Shown: positions 34,403 through 44,068, counted from the first letter of the stretch. The stretch: DNA of 64,000 nt from Antiquaquibacter oligotrophicus (GCF_020535405.1 NZ_CP085036.1:496001-560000), one strand, 5' to 3'. Numbers and translations: made by a program. The notes: a model not told the origin generated them from the sequence alone.

Positions 34403-37400
34403 GTGTCAAGCCAAATGACCGGAATTGCTCCGGAGGGTGATTCCTCCGGCGAATTCGGGGCCAACGAGTGGCTCGTAGATGAAATGTACGAGCGCTACCT
34501 TCAAGACAAGAATTCGGTTGACCAGAGTTGGTGGCCGATTCTCGAGAACTACCACCCGTCGGTTGATCCGACACCCACGGGCGCGATTCCCGTGGTGGGC
34601 CAGCAGGCGGCGGCACCTGAGCCGCCCGCGTCTGAGTCCCCGGTCGAGGCCGACTCGCAGGTCGGCGGCGAGGCGCAGATCCCCGACGAGGTGACGGATG
34701 CCGCGGCCGCCGAGCCTACGCCGGAGCCGGCACCGGCTCCCGCTTCGGAGCCCGCTGCCACGACGGGCTCGCAGCCCGTGTCGCGCACCACTTCGGCACC
34801 GGCTCAGCCGCAGCCGATCCCGGCGGACGCGCCAGCGACCTCCCCCATCCCGGCTCAGACCGCGAAGCCCGAAGACGATGCCGAACCCGAGAACGCGGTC
34901 GCTGTTCTCAAGGGTGCCGCCAAGAGTCTTGCGGCGAACATGGACGCGAGCCTCACGGTGCCCACGGCCACGAGTGTTCGCACCATCCCCGCCAAGCTCA
35001 TGATCGATAACCGCATCGTGATCAACAACCACATGAAGCGGGCGCGCGGCGGCAAGGTCTCCTTCACCCACCTCATCGCGTGGGCGATCGTGAAGACGCT
35101 CAAGGAGTTCCCGAGCCAGAACGTCTACTACGACGAGGTCGACGGCAAGCCTGCCGTGGTCACCCCGGCGCACATCAATCTCGGTATCGCGATCGATATC
35201 CCCAAGCCCGACGGCTCTCGCGCACTCGTCGTCCCCGGCATCAAGCGTGCGGACACGATGGGCTTTGGCGAGTTCCTCGTCGCCTACGAGGACGTCGTGG
35301 CCCGTGGCCGCTCCGGCAAGCTCACGGCCGCAGACTTCCAGGGCAACACCATCTCGCTCACCAACCCGGGCGGCATCGGAACTGAGCACTCGGTTCCGCG
35401 TCTCATGAAGGGCGCGGGATGCATCGTCGGTGCGGGTGCCCTCGAGTATCCGGCCGAGTTCCAGGGCGCGAGCCCCAAAACCCTCGCCGAGTTGGCGATC
35501 GGTAAGACGATCACCCTCACGAGCACGTACGACCACCGCGTCATCCAGGGTGCCGGGTCGGGCGAGTTCCTCAAGAAGATCCACGAGCTCCTCATCGGCG
35601 AGCGGGACTTCTACCAGGAGATCTTCGCGGCACTGCGTATTCCGTATGACCCGATCCACTGGGCATCCGACATCAACGTCGACCTCGCCGACAACGTCGA
35701 CAAGACGGCGCGCGTGCAGGAGCTCATCAACGCGTTCCGTGTGCGCGGTCACCTCATGGCCGACACCGATCCGCTGGAATACCGCCAGCGTTCGCACCCG
35801 GACCTCGACATCTCGAGCCACGGCCTGACCTTCTGGGATCTCGACCGTGAGTTCGTCACGGGCGGATTCGGCGGCAAGCGCACGATGCTGCTGCGCGAGA
35901 TCCTCGGTGTTCTTCGTGATTCGTACTGCCGCACCATCGGACTCGAATACATGCACATCCAGGACCCGGCGCAGCGTCGCTGGTTCCAGGAGCACGTGGA
36001 GCAGAAGTACACCAAGCCCGGCCACGACGAGCAGCTGCGCATCCTCGGCAAGCTCAACGAGGCCGAGGCCTTCGAGACCTTCCTGCAGACCAAGTACGTC
36101 GGCCAGAAGCGCTTCAGCCTCGAGGGTGGGGAGTCGCTTGTCGCCCTCCTCGACGCGGTACTGCAGAACGCCGCGACCGAGAGCCTCGAAGAGGTCGCCA
36201 TCGGCATGGCCCACCGTGGTCGCCTGAACGTGCTCACGAACATCGCGGGCAAGACTTACGGCCAGATCTTCCGCGAGTTTGAGGGCACCCAGGACCCGAA
36301 GACCGTCCAGGGCTCCGGGGATGTGAAGTACCACCTCGGCACCGAAGGCACCTTCACCGCGGCTGGCGGCGAGAAGATCCCGGTCTACCTCGCAGCCAAC
36401 CCTTCGCACCTCGAGGCTGTCGACGGTGTGCTCGAGGGCATCGTTCGCGCCAAGCAGGATCGCGGACCGATCGGCAGCTTCGGAGTTCTGCCGATCATGG
36501 TTCATGGTGACGCTGCCATGGCCGGTCAGGGCATCGTCGTCGAGATCCTGCAGATGTCGCAGTTGCGTGCCTACCGTACGGGCGGCACCATCCACATCAA
36601 CATCAATAACCAGGTCGGTTTCACCACACCGCCGAAGGAGGGTCGCACGTCGACCTATTCGACGGATGTCGCGAAGACCATCCAGGCCCCGATCCTCCAC
36701 GTCAACGGGGACGACCCCGAGGCTGTCGTGCGTGTTGCGGAACTCGCCTTCGCGTATCGCCAGGCATTCCACCGCGACGTCGTCATCGACCTCATCTGCT
36801 ACCGCCGACGCGGGCACAACGAGGGCGACGACCCGTCGATGACGCAGCCGCTCATGTACAACCTCATCGAGGCGAAGCGTTCCGTGCGCACCCTGTACAC
36901 GGAGGCCCTCGTCGGTCGTGGCGACATCACGCAGGAGGAGTACGAGGCCGCTCACCGCAGCTTCCAGGACAACCTCGAGCGCGCGTTCGCCGAAACCCAT
37001 GCGGCCCAGACCGGATCGATGCCGGTGATCACGGCGGACGGCGAAGCGGTCGCAGACCTCGAGAAGCCGGATTCGCAGCGCGGAGAGACCCTCGCCGGCG
37101 AGCCGGAGTCGACGGGTGTGCCGGAGTCGGTCATCCATCTCATCGGTGACGCACAGGACAACCCGCCAGCCGGTTTTACCGTGCACCCGAAGCTCCAGGC
37201 CTTGCTCAAGAAGCGCGTCGACATGAGCCGCAACGGCAACATCGACTGGGCCTTCGGCGAACTCCTCGCGCTCGGATCCCTCCTCGTCGAGGGGACCCCG
37301 GTGCGTATGGCCGGGCAGGACACCCGTCGCGGCACCTTCGTGCAGCGCCACGCCGTGCTCCACGACCGTCAGAACGGCCAGGAGTGGCTTCCGCTGGCCA

Positions 37401-38263
37401 ACCTCACCGAGAACCAGGCGAAGTTCTGGATCTACGACTCGCTGCTCAGCGAGTACGCGGCGATGGGCTTCGAGTACGGGTATTCGGTTGAGCGCGCGGA
37501 TGCCCTCGTGCTCTGGGAGGCTCAGTTCGGCGACTTCGCCAACGGTGCCCAGACGGTCATCGACGAGTTCATCTCCAGCGCCGAGCAGAAGTGGGGCCAG
37601 CGTTCGAGTGTTGTGCTCCTGCTCCCCCACGGTTACGAGGGACAGGGGCCCGATCACTCGTCCGCGAGGATCGAGCGCTACCTCCAGCTGTGCGCCGAGA
37701 ACAACATGACCGTGGCGCGGCCGTCCACCCCCGCGTCGTACTTCCACCTTCTGCGTCGTCAGGCGTACGAGCGTCCGCGCACGCCGCTCATCGTCTTCAC
37801 TCCGAAGGCGATGCTGCGCATGCGCGGAGCCACGAGCGACGTCGCGGAGTTCACGTCGGGCAAGTTCGAGCCGATCATCGACGACACACGGGTCGCCGAC
37901 AAGGCAGCGGTGAAGCGTGTGCTTCTCACGGCCGGCAAGATCTACTACGACCTCATCGCGGAACTCGACAAGCGCCAGATCGACAACATCGCCGTGGTGC
38001 GGATGGAGCAGTTCTACCCGATCCCGGGAGCCTCGCTCAACACCGTGCTTCAGCAGTACCCGAACGCCGACCTGGTGTGGACGCAGGACGAGCCCGAAAA
38101 CCAGGGTGCGTGGCCGTTCCTGTGCCTCGAGGTCGTGCGGCACCTGAAAGGTCGCACCATCAAGGTGGCATCGCGCCCGGCATCCGCGTCGCCTGCGACC
38201 GGATCCTCGAAGCGCAGCGCCATCGAGCAGGCCGACCTCATCGACCGGGCGCTCTCGATCTAA
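34403..38263 (+). CDS. kgd: multifunctional 2-oxoglutarate metabolism enzyme (decarboxylase/dehydrogenase E1-E2)
   Basis: At 1286 residues this is the fused actinobacterial enzyme. Order: an OGDH-type N-terminus (NEWLVDEMYERYLQDKNSVDQSWW, read with care), a Pro/Ala/Glu linker (residues 55-155), an E2-type acyltransferase domain (to about 410; active-site DHRVIQGAGSG near 376), then the thiamine-diphosphate E1 part with MAHRGRLNVL near 606, GDAAMAGQG near 705 and a transketolase-like C-terminal half. It oxidises 2-oxoglutarate in the TCA cycle with separate lipoyl and E3 subunits. The GTG start gives the expected MSSQ N-terminus. The lipoyl domain is absent, as is usual for this family. Confidence 0.95.
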   Translation: MSSQMTGIAPEGDSSGEFGANEWLVDEMYERYLQDKNSVDQSWWPILENYHPSVDPTPTGAIPVVGQQAAAPEPPASESPVEADSQVGGEAQIPDEVTDAAAAEPTPEPAPAPASEPAATTGSQPVSRTTSAPAQPQPIPADAPATSPIPAQTAKPEDDAEPENAVAVLKGAAKSLAANMDASLTVPTATSVRTIPAKLMIDNRIVINNHMKRARGGKVSFTHLIAWAIVKTLKEFPSQNVYYDEVDGKPAVVTPAHINLGIAIDIPKPDGSRALVVPGIKRADTMGFGEFLVAYEDVVARGRSGKLTAADFQGNTISLTNPGGIGTEHSVPRLMKGAGCIVGAGALEYPAEFQGASPKTLAELAIGKTITLTSTYDHRVIQGAGSGEFLKKIHELLIGERDFYQEIFAALRIPYDPIHWASDINVDLADNVDKTARVQELINAFRVRGHLMADTDPLEYRQRSHPDLDISSHGLTFWDLDREFVTGGFGGKRTMLLREILGVLRDSYCRTIGLEYMHIQDPAQRRWFQEHVEQKYTKPGHDEQLRILGKLNEAEAFETFLQTKYVGQKRFSLEGGESLVALLDAVLQNAATESLEEVAIGMAHRGRLNVLTNIAGKTYGQIFREFEGTQDPKTVQGSGDVKYHLGTEGTFTAAGGEKIPVYLAANPSHLEAVDGVLEGIVRAKQDRGPIGSFGVLPIMVHGDAAMAGQGIVVEILQMSQLRAYRTGGTIHININNQVGFTTPPKEGRTSTYSTDVAKTIQAPILHVNGDDPEAVVRVAELAFAYRQAFHRDVVIDLICYRRRGHNEGDDPSMTQPLMYNLIEAKRSVRTLYTEALVGRGDITQEEYEAAHRSFQDNLERAFAETHAAQTGSMPVITADGEAVADLEKPDSQRGETLAGEPESTGVPESVIHLIGDAQDNPPAGFTVHPKLQALLKKRVDMSRNGNIDWAFGELLALGSLLVEGTPVRMAGQDTRRGTFVQRHAVLHDRQNGQEWLPLANLTENQAKFWIYDSLLSEYAAMGFEYGYSVERADALVLWEAQFGDFANGAQTVIDEFISSAEQKWGQRSSVVLLLPHGYEGQGPDHSSARIERYLQLCAENNMTVARPSTPASYFHLLRRQAYERPRTPLIVFTPKAMLRMRGATSDVAEFTSGKFEPIIDDTRVADKAAVKRVLLTAGKIYYDLIAELDKRQIDNIAVVRMEQFYPIPGASLNTVLQQYPNADLVWTQDEPENQGAWPFLCLEVVRHLKGRTIKVASRPASASPATGSSKRSAIEQADLIDRALSI

Positions 38264-38338
38264 GCCGTCGTCGCTCGCGGGGGGCCTGAACCTAAATCCT
38301 CGGTCGCAGGCTCCCTCGGCGCTGGCGTCGCGGAAACG

Positions 38339-38737
38339 CTAACGCGTTTCTCCCAGCTCCAGCGCGCCGGTCGGAACGATCTCCTTGCCGAGCGGGGCGA
38401 GCGAGATGGAGATCATCTTGAAGTCGGCGAGCGCCAGCGGAATGCCGATGATGGTGATCGCCAACGCGACACCGGAGACGATGTGCCCAATCGCGAGCCA
38501 GAGCCCAGCGAAGATGAACCAAATGACATTGCCGATAAACGAGAAAGCCCCCGCGGTCGGCTTCTGGACAACCTGGCGACCGAACGGCCACAGCACGTAG
38601 TTGGCCATGCGGAATGAGGCGATGCCCCAGGGGATGGTCACGATCAGGATGCAGCAGATGATGCCAGCGAGAACGTAACCGAGGAAGAGCCAGAAGCCCG
38701 AGAACACCAACCAGATGATGTTCAGGAGCGTCTTCAC
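38339..38737 (-). CDS. YccF-domain inner membrane protein
   Basis: The 132-residue protein contains two YccF repeats, each a hydrophobic pair with a conserved GNVIWFIFAGLWLAIGH or NIIWLVFSGFWLFLGY segment, the signature of this family. Function unknown. The GTG at 38737 overlaps the stop of the anti-sigma gene, so it belongs to the sigma factor operon and is likely induced with it during thiol stress. Upstream in-frame residues (to 38800) are shadow coding of the anti-sigma gene. Confidence 0.85.
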   Translation of the reverse strand: MKTLLNIIWLVFSGFWLFLGYVLAGIICCILIVTIPWGIASFRMANYVLWPFGRQVVQKPTAGAFSFIGNVIWFIFAGLWLAIGHIVSGVALAITIIGIPLALADFKMISISLAPLGKEIVPTGALELGETR

Positions 38738-38967
38738 CGAGCGCCCTCCAGCCGGGCGAGGATCGCCGCGCGCAACTCCTCCGGTGCCTTCTCTTGGCAA
38801 GCCTTCTGCATCTTCATCGTGAGTGTGATGCCGATGAGGTGCTCGGTGGAGCAGTCCTCGCAGTTCTCGAGATGGTCGGTGATGTCCTGGAAGTCCGTTG
38901 GGGACAGCTCGCGGTGCAGATACTCTTCGAGTTCGGCCTTGGCTTTGTCACATCCGCAGTCGGTCAT
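38734..38967 (-). CDS. rsrA: zinc-binding anti-sigma factor, RsrA/mycothiol-system type
   Basis: The 77-residue protein has the ZAS signature His32-x3-Cys36-x2-Cys39 (DHLENCEDC) plus an upstream pair Cys4/Cys6. Such proteins bind the cognate ECF sigma factor when reduced and zinc-loaded, and release it when a disulfide forms. It overlaps both neighbours by 4 bp (sigma gene upstream, YccF gene downstream). The pairing with SigR is inferred from this arrangement and the autoregulatory promoter. Confidence 0.9.
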   Translation of the reverse strand: MTDCGCDKAKAELEEYLHRELSPTDFQDITDHLENCEDCSTEHLIGITLTMKMQKACQEKAPEELRAAILARLEGAR

Positions 38968-39644
38968 TTCGTGCTCCTGGGAGAGGTGGGGGCGGCAGCG
39001 ATGCCGCGTTCACGTGCGTAGTCGGAGAGAAGGTCGCGCAGCATCCGTCGTCCTCGGTGCAGGCGGCTCATCACGGTTCCGACGGGGGTCTTCATGATGT
39101 CGGCGATCTCCTGGTAGGAGAACCCTTCGACATCGGCGAGGTACACCGCGAGCCGGAAATCCTCGGGTACCGCTTGGAGGGCATCCTTGACGGCGCTATC
39201 GGGGAGGTGGTCGATCGCCTCGGCCTCGGCCGATCGAGTCGACAACGACTGGGTCACCGACTCGGCACCACCGACCTGCCAATCCTCGAGCTCATCAACG
39301 CTCCCCTGGAACGGGTCGCGCTGCTTTTTGCGATACGAGTTGATGAAGGTGTTGGTCTGAATCCGGTACAGCCACGCCTTGAGGTTGGTGCCCTGCTGGA
39401 ACTGACCGAATGCCTGATAGGCCTTGACGAAGGTCTCCTGCACCAGATCTGCCGCATCCGCCGGGTTGCGCGTCATCCGCATTGCTGCGGCATACAGCTG
39501 GTCCATGAACGGCAGAGCTTGCTCCTCGAACAGGTCCCTCAGGTCACCCTGCTCGTCATCGCCACCCGGTGTTTCTGTAGTCATCAGCGACCAGTCTAGG
39601 TCGCCGACCACATCGGGCAGCGGCTCCGCGAGCGGTGCGAGCAT
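38964..39644 (-). CDS. sigR: ECF RNA polymerase sigma factor, SigR/SigH type
   Basis: The long form has 226 residues. Region 2 ([38 protein letters not shown]) and region 4 ([30 protein letters not shown]) are typical of the SigR/SigH group that controls the thiol-oxidative stress regulon. Two starts are supported: ATG 39644 with an AAAGGAG site 8 nt upstream, and ATG 39584 with a TAGACT box ending 8 nt upstream. The first would be expressed from the SigR-type promoter at 39687-39712. In Streptomyces a longer, unstable SigR isoform is made in the same manner. Confidence 0.92.
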   Translation of the reverse strand: MLAPLAEPLPDVVGDLDWSLMTTETPGGDDEQGDLRDLFEEQALPFMDQLYAAAMRMTRNPADAADLVQETFVKAYQAFGQFQQGTNLKAWLYRIQTNTFINSYRKKQRDPFQGSVDELEDWQVGGAESVTQSLSTRSAEAEAIDHLPDSAVKDALQAVPEDFRLAVYLADVEGFSYQEIADIMKTPVGTVMSRLHRGRRMLRDLLSDYARERGIAAAPTSPRSTK

Positions 39645-39686
39645 GCGTCGGACTCCTTTCGTGGTCGTTCAGGCCGATACTCTGGT

Positions 39687-39712
39687 AACCGATGCAGGTC
39701 TTCAGGTATTCC
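39687..39712 (-). promoter_or_regulatory. SigR-type autoregulatory promoter
   Basis: Minus-strand GGAAT (39708-39712), exactly 18 bp, then GTT (39687-39689): a perfect match to the SigR/SigH promoter form GGAAT-N18-GTT. It lies about 43 bp upstream of the long sigR start. It overlaps the first codons of aroA on the other strand, so its activity could also affect aroA. Confidence 0.82.
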
Positions 39713-41092
39713 GGTCCAGAGTTCAGCCCCTACGGCGATGACGAGCTCGTCGCAACCGACGACACAGGCACCTGGTCGGCACCCACCGCCAGCGGCCCTC
39801 TGGATGCTCGCCTGCAACTTCCCGGATCCAAGAGCCTCACCAACCGCGAGCTCGTCCTCTCTGCCCTCGCGGCGGAGCCGACACTCATCCGCCGACCGCT
39901 GCACTCGCGTGACTCCGCGCTCATGATCGAAGCCCTGCGCAACCTCGGCACCACGATCGAGGAAGTCGAGGGTGACGGCGAGTTCGGCAGCGATCTTCTC
40001 GTCACCCCGGGCGAACTGGTCGGCAGCTCGACCATCGACTGCGGTCTCGCTGGCACCGTCATGCGTTTCGCGCCGCCGGTCGCGGCCCTCTCTCTCGGTC
40101 CGGTCGTCTTCGACGGCGACGCGAGCGCCCGTCGTCGGCCCATGCGCACGATGATCGACGCGCTTCGCACTCTCGGTGTCGACGTCAACGACGACGGTCG
40201 CGGCGCACTGCCCTTCAGCGTGTACGGAACCGGAGCGGTCGAAGGAGGCGAACTCGAGATCGACGCATCCGCCTCCAGTCAGTTCGTGTCGGGCCTGCTG
40301 CTGTCGGCCCCGCGCTTTACCAAGGGGCTGCGACTTCGCCACGTGGGCGAGCATCTGCCGAGCATGCCGCACATCGAGATGACGATCGAGTGCCTCGCCG
40401 CCCGCGGCGTCACCGTCGAGTCGCCCGAGGTGGGTGTGTGGACCGTCGCACCGCAAACGATCCGCGGCGGGGAGATCGCGATCGAACCAGACCTCTCCAA
40501 TGCGGCCCCGTTCCTGGCCGCCGCCATCGTCGCCGGCGGAACGGTCACCGTCGACGGGTGGCCGGATGCGACAACCCAGGTCGGCGCTCATCTCGAGCAC
40601 ATCCTCCCGTTGTTCGGCGCCACCGTAACGCGGGGTGACGGCTGGCTGACCGTCGACGGCGGTGCCGGTCTCCTCGGGGGCAAAGACATCCCCGGAATCG
40701 ACCTCGACCTCTCCGCGGGTGGAGAACTGGCCCCCGCCATCGTGGGGCTCGCCGCTCTGGCCAGCACACCCAGTCGCATCACCGGCATCGGGCACCTCCG
40801 CGGACACGAGACCGACCGTCTCGCAGCTCTCGCTGCCGAGATCAACGGCCTCGGTGGCTCGGTCACCGAACTCGACGACGGCCTCGACATCACACCGGCG
40901 CCGTTGACGGGTGGCCTGTGGCACACCTACGAGGACCACCGGATGGCGACGACCGGCGCCATCATCGGACTCGCCGTTCCGGGGGTCGTGATCGAAGACA
41001 TCACCACCACATCCAAGACGCTCCCCCAGTTCGCCGAACTGTGGACACAGCGCACCCTCGTCTCGCCGAGCGGTCAGACGGAGACTCTGTAG
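39692..41092 (+). CDS. aroA: 3-phosphoshikimate 1-carboxyvinyltransferase (EPSP synthase)
   Basis: The 466-residue enzyme joins PEP to shikimate 3-phosphate in aromatic amino-acid synthesis. LPGSKSLTNRELVLSALA near residue 47, DCGLAGTVMRFAPP near 116 and the C-terminal RGHETDRLAALAAEINGLG and YEDHRMATTGAIIGL are diagnostic. In the glycine-rich loop the usual NSGT reads CGLAGT. TACTCT (39679-39684) ends 7-8 nt before the ATG, so the transcript may be leaderless. The aroA-rsgA-hisN order follows with almost no spacing. Confidence 0.94.
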   Translation: MQVFRYSGPEFSPYGDDELVATDDTGTWSAPTASGPLDARLQLPGSKSLTNRELVLSALAAEPTLIRRPLHSRDSALMIEALRNLGTTIEEVEGDGEFGSDLLVTPGELVGSSTIDCGLAGTVMRFAPPVAALSLGPVVFDGDASARRRPMRTMIDALRTLGVDVNDDGRGALPFSVYGTGAVEGGELEIDASASSQFVSGLLLSAPRFTKGLRLRHVGEHLPSMPHIEMTIECLAARGVTVESPEVGVWTVAPQTIRGGEIAIEPDLSNAAPFLAAAIVAGGTVTVDGWPDATTQVGAHLEHILPLFGATVTRGDGWLTVDGGAGLLGGKDIPGIDLDLSAGGELAPAIVGLAALASTPSRITGIGHLRGHETDRLAALAAEINGLGGSVTELDDGLDITPAPLTGGLWHTYEDHRMATTGAIIGLAVPGVVIEDITTTSKTLPQFAELWTQRTLVSPSGQTETL

Positions 41093-41096
41093 CACC

Positions 41097-42128
41097 ATGA
41101 GCTGGCTCACCGACTCCGACGACGAGGGCGACTGGGCGGAGTACGACGAGTCGGATGCCCGCGTGCGCCCGAACCCGAAAGGCAACAAGCCGCGCAGCAA
41201 ACGGCGCCCCGACCACAGCGACGCGGTACCTGGCCGCGTGTTCAGTGTTGACCGGGGGCGCTACGGAGTGTGGGTGGGTGAAGGCACCGCCGAGGAACGG
41301 CAACTCGTCGCGACCCGAGCGCGCGAGCTCGGGCGTAAAGCCATCGTCACAGGCGACCGCGTCGACCTCGTCGGCGACACGTCGGGAGACGAGGGTTCCC
41401 TCGCCAGAGTGGTGCGCATTCAGCCCCGAACCACACTTCTGCGCCGCAGCGCCGACGACACCGACGCCGTCGAACGTGTGATCGTCGCCAACGCCGATCA
41501 GATGCTCATCGTGGTCGCGGCCGCGAACCCGGAGCCCCGTCCACGGCTCGTGGACCGGTACCTCGTCGCGGCCTACGATGCGGGCATCCATCCGATCCTG
41601 TGTGTGACCAAGACCGACCTCGCCGACCCGGCAGAGTTTCTCGCGAACTTCGCCGGACTCGATCTGACCATCGTGACGAGCCGCTCCGACGACGTGCCCG
41701 TCGACGAACTGCGGCAGCTGCTGGAGGGACACACGACTGTTGCCGTCGGCCACTCCGGTGTCGGCAAATCGACACTCGTGAACGCCCTCGTACCCGATGC
41801 GAATCGGGCAACGGGTCGCGTCAACGACGTGACGGGACGCGGCAGGCACACGTCGTCGTCCACGGTGTCGTACCGGCTGGGCAGCGGATGGATCGTGGAC
41901 ACCCCCGGTGTGCGCTCCTTCGGACTGGGCCATGTCGACCCCGCGAGCATCCTCGCGTCCTTCACGGACCTCGCCGCCCTCGCCGAAGACTGCCCCCGTG
42001 GGTGCACACACCTGCCGGATGCCCCAGACTGCGCGATCATCGAAGCCGTCGAGCGCGGCGACCTCGGCGAAGCGGGGCGCGAGCGACTCGATTCGTTCCA
42101 ACGCCTCATCGCTACGCTGGGATCGTGA
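41097..42128 (+). CDS. rsgA: ribosome small-subunit-dependent GTPase A
   Basis: The 343-residue protein is a circularly permuted GTPase acting in late 30S assembly. The motifs come in the permuted order: TKTDL (G4) near residue 166, GHSGVGKST (G1) near 219, then DTPG (G3) near 267, followed by a zinc-knuckle C-terminus (Cys in EDCPRGCTHLPDAPDC). It starts 4 bp after aroA and its stop overlaps the hisN start (GTGA). Confidence 0.93.
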   Translation: MSWLTDSDDEGDWAEYDESDARVRPNPKGNKPRSKRRPDHSDAVPGRVFSVDRGRYGVWVGEGTAEERQLVATRARELGRKAIVTGDRVDLVGDTSGDEGSLARVVRIQPRTTLLRRSADDTDAVERVIVANADQMLIVVAAANPEPRPRLVDRYLVAAYDAGIHPILCVTKTDLADPAEFLANFAGLDLTIVTSRSDDVPVDELRQLLEGHTTVAVGHSGVGKSTLVNALVPDANRATGRVNDVTGRGRHTSSSTVSYRLGSGWIVDTPGVRSFGLGHVDPASILASFTDLAALAEDCPRGCTHLPDAPDCAIIEAVERGDLGEAGRERLDSFQRLIATLGS

Positions 42129-42928
42129 CCGACACCGCGCCCCAGTACACCCCAGCCGACGACCTCTCCCTCGCCCTGTCACTCGCGGGCAACGCAGACC
42201 TCATCTCGCTCGAACGATTCCGGTCGGTCGATCTCGTCGTCACCACCAAGCCGGACCGCACGCCCGTCACCGATGCCGACCAGGCCGTGGAGCGCAGCAT
42301 CCGAACCGGCATCGAAGCCGCACGGCCCCACGACTCGATCCTCGGCGAAGAATATGGAACACAGGGATCCGGCAGCCGCCAGTGGATCATCGATCCGATC
42401 GACGGCACCGCGAACTTCCTCCGCGGAGTGCCCATCTGGGGCACCCTCATCTCGCTGGCGGTCGACGGTGTTCCCGTCGTGGGAGTCGTGAGTGCACCCG
42501 CGCTCGGGCGACGCTGGTACGCGGCAACCGGCCTCGGCGCGTGGGGCATGGCTCACGGCGAAGAGCCGGAGCGACTGCGGGTGAGCGGAGTGACCGAACT
42601 CGCGGATGCCTCGCTGAGCTACAACAGCCTGCAGGGCTGGGACGGCGAGGGCCGGATCGACGACGTCATCGCGCTCTCTCGCGCCGTGTGGCGGTCGCGG
42701 GCAATCGGCGACATGTGGTCGTACATGTTGCTCGCGGAGGGCGCGCTCGACATCGTCGGCGAGTTCGACCTACAGCCCTACGACATGGCGGCGCTCATCC
42801 CGATCATCGAAGAAGCGGGGGGCCGCTTCACGTCCGTCGATGGACAACCGGGACCCTGGTCGGGATCCGCCCTCGCAACCAACGGAGTGCTCCACGAAAC
42901 CGTGCTCGCGGCATTACACTCGCGGTAG
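42125..42928 (+). CDS. hisN: histidinol-phosphatase, inositol-monophosphatase family
   Basis: The 267-residue protein has the magnesium-dependent IMPase-fold motifs GEEYG near residue 74, WIIDPIDGTANFLRG near 86 and the C-terminal LQPYDMAALIPIIEEAGG near 217. In actinobacteria the copy next to aroA and rsgA is the histidinol-phosphatase HisN; by sequence alone another sugar phosphatase is possible. The GTG start overlaps the rsgA stop. Confidence 0.87.
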   Translation: MTDTAPQYTPADDLSLALSLAGNADLISLERFRSVDLVVTTKPDRTPVTDADQAVERSIRTGIEAARPHDSILGEEYGTQGSGSRQWIIDPIDGTANFLRGVPIWGTLISLAVDGVPVVGVVSAPALGRRWYAATGLGAWGMAHGEEPERLRVSGVTELADASLSYNSLQGWDGEGRIDDVIALSRAVWRSRAIGDMWSYMLLAEGALDIVGEFDLQPYDMAALIPIIEEAGGRFTSVDGQPGPWSGSALATNGVLHETVLAALHSR

Positions 42929-42962
42929 AACGACGATTCCTCCACACGCATAAGGGGCACCG

Positions 42963-43454
42963 GTGGCGACGACAATTCTGGGTAGCATCGCGGCGCGCAG
43001 CCTTGCGGCTCTCGCACTCATCGGCGCATCCGTCGCCCTCGCCGGCTGCGCACCCACGGCGCCCCAGAACACGGAGACATCCGCCCCAGAAGAGGTGGAG
43101 ACGGATGCCTTTGCCATCGCCGTCGGCGACTGCCTCAACGACATGGGCGAAGGCGAAGTAACAACCATCCCCAAGGTGGACTGCGACGAGCCACACGAAA
43201 CCGAGGTATACGGCTCCTCGACCATCTCCGACGGCGACTTCCCCGGCAACGACGCCATCGTCGCGCAAGCCGACGTCGACTGCACCGAACTCTTCGCCAA
43301 CTATGTGGGAGCGGCAGCCGAAGACTCGAAGTACTCGATCGGGTACTACTTCCCCACCGAAGAGAGCTGGGAAAACGGGGACCGCGAGATCCTCTGCTAC
43401 GTCTTCGACGAAGCAGGGCGAATCACCGGGTCCGTGATGGGGGTTGCGGAGTAG
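42963..43454 (+). CDS. putative lipoprotein with septum-formation-like domain
   Basis: The 163-residue product has a lipoprotein signal (lipobox LAGC, Cys near residue 29), an acidic linker and a domain with four Cys (VGDCLND, KVDCDEPHETEVYG, DVDCTELF, EILCYVF) characteristic of the septum-formation or DUF4190-associated family in Microbacteriaceae. It would be anchored outside the membrane. The GTG start is preceded by AAGGGG. Function unknown. Confidence 0.74.
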   Translation: MATTILGSIAARSLAALALIGASVALAGCAPTAPQNTETSAPEEVETDAFAIAVGDCLNDMGEGEVTTIPKVDCDEPHETEVYGSSTISDGDFPGNDAIVAQADVDCTELFANYVGAAAEDSKYSIGYYFPTEESWENGDREILCYVFDEAGRITGSVMGVAE

Positions 43455-43631
43455 GTTTTGCGCTGCGCGACCCGGGGGCGGCGTGTCGAGATGGGGGAAT
43501 GGATCCCCGATTGGTCGCGTGGAGATGGGGGGAATTGACTCCCCGCCGGCACGGCCGCCACGTTGCTACGCAACGCGTCGGAACCGGCGCGGCGGGGGCC
43601 CCAAGAAGAGTTCGCGCGACCCCGCAACGCG

Positions 43632-43678
43632 ACAACGACCCTTGACCCCCGCCCCCGGCGGGGGTCAAGGGTCGTTGT
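43632..43678. terminator. strong bidirectional hairpin terminator at the ssrA 3' end
   Basis: A 22-bp perfect stem (43632-43653 with 43657-43678) closes a 3-nt loop. Its right edge meets the 3' end of ssrA on the minus strand, so it terminates tmRNA transcription. In the plus direction it may also stop transcripts from the aroA-to-lipoprotein genes. The 170 bp between the lipoprotein stop and this hairpin hold no further supported feature. Confidence 0.85.
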
Positions 43679-44068
43679 GGAGATGGGGGGAATTGAACCC
43701 CCGTCCACTGCTGTAATCCTGCGCCTTCTACGGGCGTAGCTTGTGAAAGCGTTCTACTCGGCCCCGACCTTTGCCACAAGCACCTAAGTCGACAGGCCCA
43801 GCCCTAGTGCAAGTCCCGCGCGGTCCCAAGGCGTAACCGCGCAGCAATCCCTCTAGATGACGTCAGGACCCGGATAGAGGGCATCCCCGGGCTGACGGTC
43901 TCTTTTAGTGGGTAAGGAGACTACGCCGCGAGGGCGAAGTCGGCCTTAGCCGAGACAGTGCTCTTAGTATCGGCACTTATTGGTTTACAGAGATCGTTAA
44001 CGAGATAACTCTGCATCCTCGACCCGCTTCTCGCAGTTTTGCAGGCAATGTCGAAACCGATCATCCCC
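43678..44068 (-). ncRNA. ssrA: transfer-messenger RNA
   Basis: The RNA rescues stalled ribosomes together with SmpB. The 5' end GGGGAUGAUCGGUUUCGACA pairs through GGGGAUG with CAUCUCC at the 3' end, and the T-arm GGGGGUUCAAUUCCCCC is present. The tag reading frame ends at 43921 and encodes ADTKSTVSAKADFALAA before UAG, following the extra Ala carried by the charged molecule. CCA does not seem to be encoded. smpB lies 0.8 kb away on the same strand, separated by a plus-strand gene. Confidence 0.95.

Noticed and set aside
34406..38143. 1245-codon open frame antisense to kgd
   Set aside because: It mirrors the codon structure of kgd; GC-rich third positions suppress stop codons on the opposite strand. 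It shows no motifs, no start signal and a composition dominated by Arg, Asp, Glu, Val and Leu.
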